DNA from: Promicromonospora sp049532985
GTDB taxonomy: Bacteria > Actinomycetota > Actinomycetes > Actinomycetales > Cellulomonadaceae
Direction: 5' to 3'
Assembly (NCBI RefSeq): GCF_049532985.1
Contig: NZ_CP186693.1
Span: 5,208,001 to 5,272,000 of the forward strand
Length of the DNA stretch: 64,000 bases
The notes beneath the pieces were generated by a model, which saw only the letters and a list, made by a program, of their open reading frames with translations, had not been told where the DNA came from and did not search any database. Made by a program: the position numbers and the translations under genes. Shown here one piece after another: positions 1 through 8,417 of this stretch; the stretch's first letter is position 1, and the number at the start of each line of letters is the position of its first letter.

Positions 1-220
1 GAGCCGGGTTCTGCGTCAGCGGTCGTCGCCATGTACCCACTCTACGGTCGCGACCGTCGGAGGTGCTCTACGGTCGGGCCGAGGACGCCGGGCGTGGCCC
101 ACCGTTTCGTAGGACAACCGCCGATCTGACGCGACGTGTGCCACGGCACGGCAACCGATTCGTGGAACCGGGGTCCGACCGGGTATCCTGCTACGGCCCG
201 CTGCTGATGCGGTGGGCAAA
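1..220. other. Region upstream of tRNA-Ser(CGA), no gene seen
   Basis: I find no convincing coding sequence here; the short open frames on both strands resemble nothing I know. A TATCCT at 183-188 lies where a -10 box for the tRNA gene could be, but no good -35 is visible, so promoter assignment is weak. Confidence 0.4.
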
Positions 221-307
221 GGTAGCGTGTCCGAGCGGCCTAAGGAGCACGCCTCGAAAGCGTGTGTGGGTGAAAGTCCACCGTGGGTTCAAATCCCACC
301 GCTACCG
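221..307 (+). tRNA. tRNA-Ser(CGA)
   Basis: The acceptor stem GGTAGCG (221-227) pairs with CGCTACC (300-306), with discriminator G307. The anticodon stem CACGC/GCGTG encloses loop CTCGAAA, giving anticodon CGA (serine, UCG codons). A long variable arm (GTGTGGGTGAAAGTCCAC) and a T arm with GTTCAAATC are class II features. CCA is not fully encoded (CA follows). The 3' end lies inside the attL repeat of the integrated element, so this tRNA is the attachment site and remains intact after integration. Confidence 0.95.
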
Positions 308-362
308 CATCCAGAAGGCCCCCAACCGCGTCACTCTGCGGATCTGGGGGCCTTCGTCATGC
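295..362. repeat. attL: left direct repeat of the integrated element
   Basis: This 68-bp segment covers the last bases of tRNA-Ser (CCCACCGCTACCGCA) and the tRNA terminator hairpin. It recurs in the same orientation at 15323-15390 with mismatches only at 310 and 313, leaving a perfect 49-bp core (314-362). Identity stops abruptly at 363/15391. A tRNA 3' end repeated on both sides of an integrase-bearing segment is the standard outcome of tyrosine-recombinase integration. Confidence 0.93.
315..354 (+). terminator. Terminator of tRNA-Ser(CGA), inside attL
   Basis: Ten-base perfect arms AAGGCCCCCA (315-324) and TGGGGGCCTT (345-354) form a strong hairpin just after the tRNA, followed by TCGTCAT. 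It is duplicated at 15343-15382 by the att repeat, so each end of the element carries a terminator. Confidence 0.75.
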
Positions 363-369
363 CGGGCAC

Positions 370-390
370 TCCGTTTTCACTCCGGTTTGC
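370..390 (+). repeat. Putative integrase arm-site repeat, left copy
   Basis: The 21-mer made of TCCGTTTTCAC then TCCGGTTTGC starts 8 bp inside the attL repeat. It recurs at 15188-15208 with one mismatch (A to G) in the same orientation. Such paired repeats flanking an att core are typical of arm-type binding sites of a lambda-type integrase; binding is inferred only. Confidence 0.6.
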
Positions 391-413
391 TATACCGGCT
401 GCCTGGTCAGACG

Positions 414-623
414 TCAGCTCGTCAGGCTCTCGTCCTGCCCTGAGTCTGCGAGGGTGACGCCACCCACTCCCCAGTTCTCGCGTGGCAGTTCCTGGATCAC
501 CACACGGATCGTGCCGGGCTTCATCTCCATGACCCGTGCGTATGTTTCGGTGAGTTCCGCTATGAGCTGTCGCTTCGTCTCGGCGTCACGCGGGGACGCG
601 TTCAGGACGTGAATCAGGGGCAT
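414..623 (-). CDS. 4-oxalocrotonate tautomerase family protein
   Basis: A 69-residue protein starting MPLIHV. Pro2 becomes the N-terminal catalytic proline after Met removal, and the segment ending in PRENWGVGGVTLAD is the conserved end of the 4-OT fold. The family catalyses keto-enol tautomerisation or related chemistry, usually as a hexamer of about 62-70-residue subunits. It is the last gene before attL, 22 bp downstream of int and on the same strand, so it probably rides on the int/rep transcript as cargo. Substrate unknown. Confidence 0.85.
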   Translation of the reverse strand: MPLIHVLNASPRDAETKRQLIAELTETYARVMEMKPGTIRVVIQELPRENWGVGGVTLADSGQDESLTS

Positions 624-645
624 GACTCACATCTCACCATGGGTT

Positions 646-1884
646 CTATGGCGCGTCGTCGTCGGTTGTGACGGAGCCGTCGACTAGCTGATCGATGATG
701 ATCCGCAGGTCCGGGGCGATGTGCGTCCGCCTCACGTAGTGCCGCACGGTGGTTCCTTCGTCAGCGTGACCGAGCAGCGCCGTCGCGTTCGCGATGGTCG
801 TCTCATTCGCGACCCGCGTTGCGATCGTGCGGCGGAAGTCGTGCGGCGTCACGGTGATCCCCGTTCCCTCGCGAGCCTGGCGCAGCTGCTCACGAACGCG
901 ACCGGGGGAGCGAGGCGTGCCCTCCGTCGAGGGGAACACGAGCTTGTCCGGCCCGCCGTCGAGGCCCAGGCCGATCGCTTCTCGGAGAGCAGTGACCACG
1001 AAGTCCGGCAGCGTGATCGTGCGTCGGGAGGTGTCCGACTTCGGCTTGGGCTGTCGTGCCAGCCGGCCCTTGACGACGCCCGCCGGCGTTGTCTCCTCGA
1101 CCCGGACCACGGTGCCGGTCACGGTGAGCGTCGGCACCTCGGTGTCCAGGTCGAGGTCCGTTTCCCGCAGTGCCAGGCACTCACCGATCCGCAGGCCCGT
1201 GCCGATCATCGTGTCCACGATCTGGGGTAGGAGCGTGATGCTCCGCTTGCCACGAGTGGCCGGGGGACGGCTCTCCCAACTCCGGACGGCGGCCCGCAGC
1301 TTCACGATGTCGTCCAGTTCGAGCGTGTGCACCTCAGCCCGCCGAGGCTTGCGAACGGTCACGGCATCGCGAACAGGGTTGAACGGTGCAGCGCCGTAGC
1401 GGACGCACATCATCATGACCTGCGAGAGCACGTTGCGAGTCTGGCGTGCGGTGTCGTGCTTGCCGGCAGCGCTCAGCGCCATCAGGACTCGGTTCACCGC
1501 GACAGGCGTCACCTCCCGCACCCGCAAGGCGCCAAGAGCCGGCCGCAGTTCACGGTCCAGCGTGGCAACGTAGGTGTTGAGCGACTGCGAGGCCACCTGA
1601 CCCTCAGCACGCTTCTCGCGGACCCACTGGTCAAAGACATCCGACATCGACGTCTCTGGCTCGACCGCCGTTGCCCCACCGACCAGCCCCGCGTCACGCA
1701 TGTTGTGGAGCTTGTCCTCCAACGCGCGTTCAGCCTTCGGCGCGGACGCCCCACGGGCCTGGGGGCGGTGATAGTGACCCGCGAAGTCGCGGAACCGTGC
1801 CTGTGCCACCCACTTGCCGGGCTTGATTTCCACGCTGCTGATATGGCCCCATCGACCAGGTTCCAGGGCCTCTCGTCCTCCCAT
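646..1884 (-). CDS. int: Site-specific tyrosine integrase
   Basis: 412 residues from ATG 1884, 2 bp after the xis stop. An N-terminal AP2-like arm-binding region and a SAM-like core-binding domain (about 75-185) precede the catalytic domain. The catalytic residues are visible: R232 (TGLRIGE), H348 and R351 (HDFRRT), H373 (LLGHAD) and Y383 (VRHYVRR). It should recombine attP with the tRNA-Ser site and, with Xis, excise the element. An in-frame start 42 bp upstream would overlap xis and is less likely. Confidence 0.95.
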   Translation of the reverse strand: MGGREALEPGRWGHISSVEIKPGKWVAQARFRDFAGHYHRPQARGASAPKAERALEDKLHNMRDAGLVGGATAVEPETSMSDVFDQWVREKRAEGQVASQSLNTYVATLDRELRPALGALRVREVTPVAVNRVLMALSAAGKHDTARQTRNVLSQVMMMCVRYGAAPFNPVRDAVTVRKPRRAEVHTLELDDIVKLRAAVRSWESRPPATRGKRSITLLPQIVDTMIGTGLRIGECLALRETDLDLDTEVPTLTVTGTVVRVEETTPAGVVKGRLARQPKPKSDTSRRTITLPDFVVTALREAIGLGLDGGPDKLVFPSTEGTPRSPGRVREQLRQAREGTGITVTPHDFRRTIATRVANETTIANATALLGHADEGTTVRHYVRRTHIAPDLRIIIDQLVDGSVTTDDDAP

Positions 1885-1886
1885 GG

Positions 1887-2114
1887 TCAGCCCGCCTTCC
1901 GGGTGTCGGTGACGCTGTCCAGCCACGCCTCTACCTCAGCCGGGCGATACCGCAGCCGTGCCCCGACACGAAGGACCTTCGGGCCGCCGCCACGGCTCGA
2001 CCAGGCATAGACGCAGTGGAGCGTCACGCCCAGGTACTCCGCCAGTTCGTCGGGCGTCATCAGCCGCCGGGAAGGCGCGGCACCGATCGACCTCACGTTG
2101 TCGTTGCTACCCAT
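1887..2114 (-). CDS. xis: Excisionase (helix-turn-helix, MerR/HTH_17 type)
   Basis: A 75-residue basic protein. The core MTPDELAEYLGVTLHCVYAW followed by a wing with VGARLRYRPAEVEAWLDS is the classical HTH_17 excisionase fold. ATG 2114 follows a GAAGGGG ribosome-binding site. It lies between rep and int in the leftward operon, as in pSAM2-like elements. It would bend attL and attR DNA to direct integrase toward excision. Confidence 0.88.
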   Translation of the reverse strand: MGSNDNVRSIGAAPSRRLMTPDELAEYLGVTLHCVYAWSSRGGGPKVLRVGARLRYRPAEVEAWLDSVTDTRKAG

Positions 2115-2127
2115 GACATCCCCTTCG

Positions 2128-3771
2128 TCAGGCCGCGTGCGCGGCTGGTGTTGCGGCGGTTGCCGAACGGTTATCCACAGGCCCTGTTGAACCTGGTGGG
2201 GCCAGGCCGAGGACCTGTTTCGCGGCGTCGTACTGCCCACGCCGGCGCAAGGTCTCTTGCAGGCTCGCGGCGATCACAGCCGCGTAGGTGTAGGTCCCGG
2301 CTTCGGGCTCGCGCCAGACGTACCGGGCGTGCCCGTCGGCGGTTTCCTGAGTGGTGGCCAGGCGGTCGGCGTCGTCGTGTTCGATGCCCGCGGCTTCGAG
2401 GGCCTGGCGGACGACGGCGGCGCGGTCGGCGCGGTGCTGGGTGAGGGTCTTGCCGGACCAGCCACGGGACACGAGGACACGGCGACCGCCGAGACCGAGG
2501 TTTTCGCGGTCGTGAGCCGGAGACAGGCACCCACCGGGCTTCATGCCGGGAGTGGGGCTCTTGGGCTGGACGCCGTAGCGCAGCCAGTTCGCGCAGTCGG
2601 GGCCGCAGGGCAGGACCTTCACGTGAGCGTGCAGCCGGTCTACGTGCTTGTCGTAGGCGACTCGGGCGGCGGTGTCGGCGGAGTCGTCGTCTCCGGCGGC
2701 GTAGGTGCCGGAGATGGACTTGGTGAGGTACTTGCAGAGGTAGCGCACCGCACGGTCAGAGTCCGGCGTGCCACCCAGGAGGCCCTTGACGTCGACCTGC
2801 TTGCCGAGCCGGACCACGTGCGCGGGGTCTTGCAGCTGCGAGGTGGCTTCCTTCCAGGTCGGCAGGACCTCACCTGTGTGCGGGTCGAGGTAGTTCGCGG
2901 ACTCCTCATGCCACACCGGGGGTTCGGTCTGCTCGCCGTAGACGACATCGGCGTCTGTGCACGGCGGCCACCAGGCGGCGAAGTAGGTAGCGGCGGCGAC
3001 CTGCTTCACGATGGCGCGCGGGATGGTGCCCCGGATCGCGGCGTGCAGGTGCGGGGCCAGGCGCTTCTGAGGCTCGACGGCGGCGAAGTATTGGACCGTG
3101 TAGCCGGCACAGCGACGCAGGTTCTGCATGAACCGGTCGACGACGCGCGAGAACATCAGGGCGTCCAGCGCTGCCTTGCGATAGTCGTAGGTGCGGGGGT
3201 TGGCCGGGACGCCGGTGGACTCCCACGTGCCGTCAGCGCGACGTCGGCGGCCGATGTCGCCGTACGAGCCGAGCGTCAGAGTCAGGAACATCGAGGGCCG
3301 GAAGGTGCGACCGGTGCGCGGGTCGGTGAACGTGCGCCCGAGGGTGCCGCTGTTCATCTTCTGCGTGGGCAGGTCCGGGACATCGGGACGACGACGAGTC
3401 GAGCGCGTCACCCGTTCAGGAGCCGGGCTGTCGTCCTCCGTCTCGTCGTCGTCCTCGTCGGGTGCCGCAGTCGGTGCCGGGGGCAGGTCGGGTTCGTCGT
3501 CGCGGTGCCAGCCCTCACGGCACTGGTGCATCCGGAGACGGCGGGCCTTCTCGGCACACGCCTTGCACTTGGACTCCCGGGTCGAGCCGCACGGGATCGG
3601 CACCAGGTGCGTGACGCCGGTCTCGCGGTCGAACACGGACCGCACCACGGGCGAGGTGCAGACCCCGTTGGCCTCAGCACCAGCACGGGCAAGGTCGCGT
3701 GCCTGGCGGGCGGCATCCTCGACGTCGAGGCCCACAGCGTGCGTGTCGAGGATGGTGCGGAACGAGACCAT
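2128..3771 (-). CDS. Rolling-circle replication initiator (RepSA-like)
   Basis: 547 residues. A cysteine cluster (C61, C69, C72, C84) near the N-terminus looks like a zinc site. The HUH motif is H241-L-H243 (APHLHAAIRG), and candidate catalytic tyrosines are Y344 and Y348 (RYLCKYLTKS). It should nick the element's double-strand origin to start rolling-circle replication after excision. The start overlaps the whiB stop by one base (TGATG). Between about 100 and 130 there is an acidic, proline-rich linker. No origin could be identified by eye. Confidence 0.9.
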   Translation of the reverse strand: MVSFRTILDTHAVGLDVEDAARQARDLARAGAEANGVCTSPVVRSVFDRETGVTHLVPIPCGSTRESKCKACAEKARRLRMHQCREGWHRDDEPDLPPAPTAAPDEDDDETEDDSPAPERVTRSTRRRPDVPDLPTQKMNSGTLGRTFTDPRTGRTFRPSMFLTLTLGSYGDIGRRRRADGTWESTGVPANPRTYDYRKAALDALMFSRVVDRFMQNLRRCAGYTVQYFAAVEPQKRLAPHLHAAIRGTIPRAIVKQVAAATYFAAWWPPCTDADVVYGEQTEPPVWHEESANYLDPHTGEVLPTWKEATSQLQDPAHVVRLGKQVDVKGLLGGTPDSDRAVRYLCKYLTKSISGTYAAGDDDSADTAARVAYDKHVDRLHAHVKVLPCGPDCANWLRYGVQPKSPTPGMKPGGCLSPAHDRENLGLGGRRVLVSRGWSGKTLTQHRADRAAVVRQALEAAGIEHDDADRLATTQETADGHARYVWREPEAGTYTYAAVIAASLQETLRRRGQYDAAKQVLGLAPPGSTGPVDNRSATAATPAAHAA

Positions 3772-4109
3772 CAGGCAGCTACCTCCACAACATCGGCAGT
3801 CGTGTCGAGACCGGGCAGGTCGAGGGGCAGCGTCCCCTGCACCGGCACGGGCGCGGTGTCGTCGGACAGTTCGGCGAACAGGTCGGACCTGGAGACCTCG
3901 CGCCACTGTGTGCGGTCGGCGCCGGCCCAGAACCCGGCAGTGGTCTCCTTCCTGACGACCTCACGAGCGCACGCAGCGGCGATGGGGCAGGCGACGCAGA
4001 CACCGAACATGCGAGCCATGTCGGCGGCCGCGGCGCTCTCGCTGATCCACGGCAGGCCGACGTTTTCCGGGCGGGCGCAGGCAGCGCCGGTCAGACGGTC
4101 GGTGCTCAT
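3771..4109 (-). CDS. WhiB-like iron-sulfur regulator of the element
   Basis: 112 residues with the WhiB cysteine pattern C11, C38, C41 and C47 (C-x2-C-x5-C) and a GFWAG turn at about 58-62, equivalent to the GVWGG turn of the family. WhiB-like proteins carry a [4Fe-4S] cluster and usually act with the principal sigma factor. It overlaps the upstream DUF2637 gene by 4 bp and rep by 1 bp, so it is made with the transfer and replication proteins. A role in activating the operon is inference. The acidic C-terminal tail (about 80-112) is atypical. Confidence 0.82.
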   Translation of the reverse strand: MSTDRLTGAACARPENVGLPWISESAAAADMARMFGVCVACPIAAACAREVVRKETTAGFWAGADRTQWREVSRSDLFAELSDDTAPVPVQGTLPLDLPGLDTTADVVEVAA

Positions 4110-4804
4110 GCCGTCACCCCTGGCAGGTCGAGGCCCGGCAGCATGCTCTGCTCAACTGGGCCACGAAGGCGGGAGGCCCGTGAAGATCGCACCGGACCCA
4201 GCACGGGGACGGGTGCCGATGGCGGAACCGGAGTAGCCGGCTCATCGACAGCCGACTCATCATCAGCCGGCGCAGGTTCGAGGGCCGGCAGCGGGGCCGG
4301 CGACGGCAGCGCTTCAGCGGGCTCAGCTTCTACGTGTTCGGGCTCGACGGCCGGCGTCGGGTCGTCGGTCACGACGAGGGAGGCCAGGGCGTGGGTGGAG
4401 GTCAGGACGGACAGGGGAGCGAGGGCGACCAGGACGACGCCGACGACCGTGCGTAGCTGCGGGCCGACGTCGTAGGCGTGAGCGGCGTTGGCGCCGATGG
4501 ACACGACGGTGAACAGGAGCATCAGTGTCCAGGCCCAGGCCGAGGAGCGACCCCGGGAACGGAGCACCAGCGCAACGAGCCCGTAGACGAGCACGGAGGC
4601 ATCGATCACGACGGGGACGAGGAACGCGATCCCTTCGGGGACGCGGCCCCAGAGTGCGGCGTCTCGTAGCGAGGCGAACGACAGGGCGAATGACGCCAGG
4701 GCGACGGCGGCGGTGGTGATGACCGTGACGATCAGGACGGGCCGGGAGTCGGCGGCGATCCGGGCCACCGGGCCGGCAGTGCGAGCGGGGCGTGCGGTGT
4801 TCAT
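4106..4804 (-). CDS. DUF2637 (SpdB-like) membrane protein
   Basis: 232 residues. Four predicted membrane helices (about 22-45, 55-75, 85-105, 112-132) precede a cytoplasmic Pro/Ala/Glu-rich tail. The arrangement fits the DUF2637 family found beside traB in actinomycete plasmids and AICEs, where Spd proteins assist spread of DNA between mycelial compartments. ATG 4804 is two bases beyond the traB stop, and the 3' end overlaps whiB by 4 bp. Confidence 0.8.
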   Translation of the reverse strand: MNTARPARTAGPVARIAADSRPVLIVTVITTAAVALASFALSFASLRDAALWGRVPEGIAFLVPVVIDASVLVYGLVALVLRSRGRSSAWAWTLMLLFTVVSIGANAAHAYDVGPQLRTVVGVVLVALAPLSVLTSTHALASLVVTDDPTPAVEPEHVEAEPAEALPSPAPLPALEPAPADDESAVDEPATPVPPSAPVPVLGPVRSSRASRLRGPVEQSMLPGLDLPGVTA

Positions 4805-4806
4805 CG

Positions 4807-6493
4807 TCAGTCCTCCTCTGCGGCGGGAGCAGCGGCCGGGCGGGCAGCACGGGGCGCACGGGGTGCTCGGGGCTTGCGTGGCGCGCGGGGCTTGCGCTGG
4901 CGGGGAGCCGGGTTGTCCTCCGATACGTCGGCGTCGGCAGGCATGTCGTCGGGGTTGGCGACGACGGCGAGGCGTCCACCAGCACGAGCCCATGCTTCGG
5001 CGGCGTCCATACCCGAGCGAGGCGCGGCGGGAGCGTCGGGGACGTTTGCAGCTGCGGGGGCGGTGGGAGCGGCGTAGTGCAGGGCGGTGGCGCGGATGAG
5101 GTCGTCTGACCAGTAGTCGAACCGGACCAGCACGGGGGTGCCGTCCTCGGTGACGAGATAGGCGGTGCCGGGATCGTTGCGGTTGATCGTGTGCGCGGGA
5201 CCCAGAGGCGCGAGCCCTTCCAGGACCATCACGGTTTCGGTCTCGCTGTCGAGCCGGAGGGCGATGCGCTGCGTGTAGAGGGATCGGGTGCCCCCCCACG
5301 GCTTCCTGCCGAGGGTTCTGCCCGCACGAGAGCACGACGACGCCGAGGGCGCGTCCCTGGGTGAGGATCTTGGACATGAGCCGCTCGGCCTCGCGGCGGG
5401 TGTCAGGTTCCGCGTAGGCCATCAGGTCGGAGAGCTCGTCCACGATCAGGACGTGCAGCGGGTCACCGGCGGCCGGCACATGGAGTCGGGAGACTCCGCG
5501 CATCGCGGCGCCGCGCTCGTCGATGACGGCCAGGAGGGCACGCAGGACCCGCACGGCGTCCTCGGCGGTATAGGCGACCTGCCCGAACAGAGCGCGGCCG
5601 GTCTCGATCTCCAGGCCCTTCTTGAGGTCCACGCCCCACAGGCGGACCAGGCCGGCGTGCACGGCGGGGGCGAGACCGCCGACGACGGACCAGAGCACGG
5701 AGCCCTTGCCGGATCCGGAAGCACCGACGACGAAGGTGTGTCGGCCCTGGATGACCAGGCGGCACTCATCACCGGAGCGAGTGCGCCCGACGGGGACGGC
5801 GTTGGTGGTGACCTTGTCGGGGTTGGGCAGTGTCGCCGAGCGGGGCGCAAGGCGTGCAGTGGTGAACAGCACCAGGTCCAGGACACGCGGGGTGACCCGC
5901 GCGGTGTCGTACCCGTGCGCGGAGTACGCCGTGGCGAGGGCGGGCGCAGCCCTACGGATGGTGTCCAGGGTCTGGCCCTCGAACGTCTGGATTCGCAGGG
6001 TGACGGACCCGCGTCCGTGAATGACCTTGCGCAGGCGGGACACGATGGCTGTGCCGTCCCTCTCCAGCCGGTGGAGCCCGCACGCCTGGGCGGTCTTGAC
6101 CCAGCTTCGGCGGATTGCCCAGGCGTTCGTGCGACGCCGGTAGTGCGACGGGAACAGGGCAGCCCACAGGCCAAGGAACAGGCCCGGGCTCATGGAGGCC
6201 ACCAGCAGGACCAGGGGGCCGCTGCTGCGGTCTCCGGGCCACTCCGCCAGCACGAGGGCCCCGTGCCAGAGGAAGGCGAGCACGAGCCCGATCACTGGGA
6301 CACCGGGGTGCTTGACGGCCCAGGTGCCGCACGCTCGGGTGAACCCCCATGACCGGCGGGCCAGCAACACCGCGACGCGGACGAGGATGCGCCAGAGCAG
6401 GCCCAGGCGACCGGGGCGGCCTGTTGTCGCGGCGATGATCTGGGAGCGAGCCCGGGCGTCGTAGTCGCGGAACTTCGTGGCGGGGTTCATCAC
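4807..6493 (-). CDS. TraB/FtsK-type DNA translocase, split by a frameshift
   Basis: N-terminal membrane segments (about 62-115) are followed by an FtsK/SpoIIIE ATPase domain with Walker A GASGSGKGS (257-265) and Walker B VLIVDELSDL (about 345-355). After SCGQNPRQEAVGG the frame is lost at a G7 tract (5291-5297, C7 on the plus strand). Skipping one G restores TRSLYTQRIALRLDSETETV and continues to the stop at 4807, giving 561 residues. The tail is basic and Arg/Pro/Ala-rich. The protein would pump double-stranded DNA between cells. The extra G may be a sequencing error, real inactivation or a slippage site. The ATG overlaps the upstream gene by 4 bp. Confidence 0.88.
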
Positions 6494-6735
6494 TCGTCCC
6501 CGTCCCGCTCGGCGCGCAGGCGGGTGAGGATCGTTCCGCGCGCGGCGCTCATGCTGTTGTAGACGGCCCAGGACTCCTCACCCAGGTCCTTGTGCAGGCC
6601 CGAGGCGTCCCACGCGTCCTCGATCCGGTTCCGGGCTTGGGACCACTGCACCAAGGCGGCGTCGGTGTACTTGGCGGCGTCCTCCAGCGCCTCGACCACT
6701 CGGCGGTTGATCTTCTTGGTCGTGTTCTGAGCCAT
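6490..6735 (-). CDS. Small element-encoded protein, unknown function
   Basis: 81 residues, highly charged and largely helical (VEALEDAAKYTDAALVQWSQARNRIEDAWDASG), with no membrane segment. It overlaps traB by 4 bp and the upstream gene by 1 bp, so it is part of the transfer operon. I do not recognise a family; a TraB accessory role is only a guess from position. Confidence 0.7.
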   Translation of the reverse strand: MAQNTTKKINRRVVEALEDAAKYTDAALVQWSQARNRIEDAWDASGLHKDLGEESWAVYNSMSAARGTILTRLRAERDGDE

Positions 6736-7001
6736 CAGGTCATCCCTTCCTTGGCCTCATGCGGTCGCACGAGGGCTTCGGCTTCGTCGATCAGCGCGTG
6801 CAGCTGCACCCGCACCTGATAGATCCGTTCGGCCAGGTCGGCGTCCAGGGGGACCAGGTACGCCCCGCCGAATGCGAGCAGCGCGTACGCCTCGTGAATC
6901 TGTGTGACGCCATCTCGGGCCGTGGTGACCAGGTCTCGGCGTTTGGCGGCCTCATCCATCGCGGGATCGGTCGGGCCTGTGTACGCCCACCGCTTCGGCA
7001 T
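6735..7001 (-). CDS. Small element-encoded protein, unknown function
   Basis: 88 residues from ATG 7001 (MPKRWAYTGPTDPAMDEAAK). The predicted all-helical body has a hydrophobic middle (YALLAFGGAYLVPL). The start codon shares one base with the stop of the preceding gene. A longer frame exists upstream but lacks support. Function unknown. Confidence 0.65.
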   Translation of the reverse strand: MPKRWAYTGPTDPAMDEAAKRRDLVTTARDGVTQIHEAYALLAFGGAYLVPLDADLAERIYQVRVQLHALIDEAEALVRPHEAKEGMT

Positions 7002-7264
7002 CAGCCCTGACCCCCGTTGCCGTCCGGCCGGCCGACCCATCGACCACGCGCGTCGTAGAACTCGGGCCGTTCGACGCGGTGTGCGGCACGAGCCGCGCGG
7101 CGGATGTCTTCCTGTAGCGGCTTGGCCAGGTCGTGCATGCCTTGGATCTGATCGGCAGCGCCGAGTGCCCCTGTGCTGTTCAGAACCCGCGCCGCACGGG
7201 CCAACGCGTTCACGGCCTGAATCAGGTAGTCGGCGGCGATGGCTAGGTCATCAGCGCGTGTCAT
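7001..7264 (-). CDS. Small element-encoded protein, unknown function
   Basis: 87 residues from ATG 7264 (MTRADDLAIAADYLIQAVNAL), helical and charged, ending in a Gly-rich tail. It overlaps the upstream membrane protein gene by 4 bp. No recognised domain. The compact overlaps on both sides make it very likely to be a real gene. Confidence 0.65.
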   Translation of the reverse strand: MTRADDLAIAADYLIQAVNALARAARVLNSTGALGAADQIQGMHDLAKPLQEDIRRAARAAHRVERPEFYDARGRWVGRPDGNGGQG

Positions 7265-7524
7265 TGGGAACCACCTGCCCGGGGCAGGAGGGCTAGGCCG
7301 AGGGCGGCGGGCAAGAGCAGGCCGGTTCCGGTCAGGAATCCTGCGGTCCCGGCGCCGACCAGCCAGACCGTGTCGGTCAGTGCACCGACGATGAACGTGA
7401 CCAGGCCGGCCATGGCCAACAGCCACGAGGTGCGAGAGACCAGGGTCAGGACCCGACGGGCTGGACCCGAGGGGGCGGGAACCGAAGCCCCCGCCACCCC
7501 CGATGCGTGACGCGGCAGGTTCAT
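7261..7524 (-). CDS. Small two-helix membrane protein of the transfer operon
   Basis: 87 residues with two hydrophobic segments (about 33-53 and 58-80) separated by a tight turn. The N-terminus is Ala/Gly/Pro-rich. Small hydrophobic proteins are common beside traB in actinomycete plasmids (Spd-type spread proteins), so a transfer role is plausible but unproven. Start and stop overlap neighbouring genes. Confidence 0.65.
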   Translation of the reverse strand: MNLPRHASGVAGASVPAPSGPARRVLTLVSRTSWLLAMAGLVTFIVGALTDTVWLVGAGTAGFLTGTGLLLPAALGLALLPRAGGSQ

Positions 7525-8000
7525 CAGGCAGCCGCCTTCACGCTGTCGCCGGAGCTGCTCGACTCGCCGGGGTTGTCATCGGTGCTCTCGTCGATGCCGT
7601 CACCGAACAGCGGCACCGACTGCCACCCATCCCGGGCACCCAGGCCTGTCGGCGTGGGGTGATCGGCCACCGGTTCATAGGCGGTCACCCGGACGGAGTA
7701 CGGGATCATCCGTGGGTCGTCAGCGATCCAGCCCGACCAGTCACGCCGCAGGCACGTCGGCGCGCTCCCGCCCAGGACTTTGACCGACTGAGCTGCCGGG
7801 TCCAAGCCCACTCGCGCGGCGATCCGCTCCGCTCCTGCGAAGTCGTCGGCGTGTACGTCGAGCACGAGGACTTCCACGGGCCTCGACCCCTCGCCCGGGT
7901 AGAGCGCGCCCGAGTCGAGTCGGATACTCAGGGCTCCGACCGACCAGAGGCCGTCCAGGACCCGGAGTATCGCGAGAAGATGCCCCACTGGCGCCGTCAT
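7524..8000 (-). CDS. Element-encoded protein, unknown function
   Basis: 158 residues from ATG 8000 (MTAPVGHLLAILRVLDG). It is mixed alpha/beta with an acidic, Ser-rich tail (about 138-158) and no membrane segment or signal peptide. The ATG shares one base with the stop of the preceding gene. A much longer in-frame extension upstream overlaps that gene and was not used. No family recognised. Confidence 0.65.
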   Translation of the reverse strand: MTAPVGHLLAILRVLDGLWSVGALSIRLDSGALYPGEGSRPVEVLVLDVHADDFAGAERIAARVGLDPAAQSVKVLGGSAPTCLRRDWSGWIADDPRMIPYSVRVTAYEPVADHPTPTGLGARDGWQSVPLFGDGIDESTDDNPGESSSSGDSVKAAA

Positions 8001-8383
8001 CAGGCAGCCGCCTTGGGTGCGGTCTTGGCGCCGGCCATCTCGGAGATGCCGGATGCCTCCCACGAGGTGGTGAGCCCGTTGTTGCGCTTGTCGACGCGGA
8101 CCGAGGCAACCAGGTCCTCGAACTTGATCGGGGAGAACAGTGACGGGGCGGGCATCTCCCGCGCCGGGACCGTCACCTTGACCGACTCCGTGGAGACCCG
8201 GCCCCAGTTCACTGACTGGTACACGACCTCGACACCCCACAGCGGGGCGCCCGTGTTCTCGTCGCGGGCCTGGACATCGCCCGGACGACGCTTGCCGTCC
8301 ACCTCGATCCACTCGTTGACCGGCTCCACCACGCCGGTCGCCATCATCTGCTGTCGGTTGCTGTCCACAGCGAACATCGCCAT
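8000..8383 (-). CDS. First gene of the transfer operon, unknown function
   Basis: 127 residues, predicted beta-rich (WGVEVVYQSVNWG and similar strands), with a short Lys/Ala tail. ATG 8383 follows a GAGGAG ribosome-binding site. It is the first gene downstream of the repressor operators at 8418-8486, so it should be strongly repressed while the element is dormant. Comparable small proteins open the transfer operon of other AICEs, but I cannot name a function. Confidence 0.7.
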   Translation of the reverse strand: MAMFAVDSNRQQMMATGVVEPVNEWIEVDGKRRPGDVQARDENTGAPLWGVEVVYQSVNWGRVSTESVKVTVPAREMPAPSLFSPIKFEDLVASVRVDKRNNGLTTSWEASGISEMAGAKTAPKAAA

Positions 8384-8417
8384 CTCTGCATCTCCTCAGT
8401 CACCTGCTGCTTGGCAA

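Noticed and set aside
1..219. A 67-codon minus-strand frame
   Set aside because: No family resemblance, no ribosome-binding site and Arg/Pro-rich composition typical of noncoding GC-rich DNA.
2257..4236. A 659-codon plus-strand frame
   Set aside because: Antisense to rep and whiB, whose motifs and coupled overlaps establish the coding strand.
5288..6352. Plus-strand frame of 354 codons opposite traB
   Set aside because: Ordinary antisense frame; the minus strand has Walker motifs.
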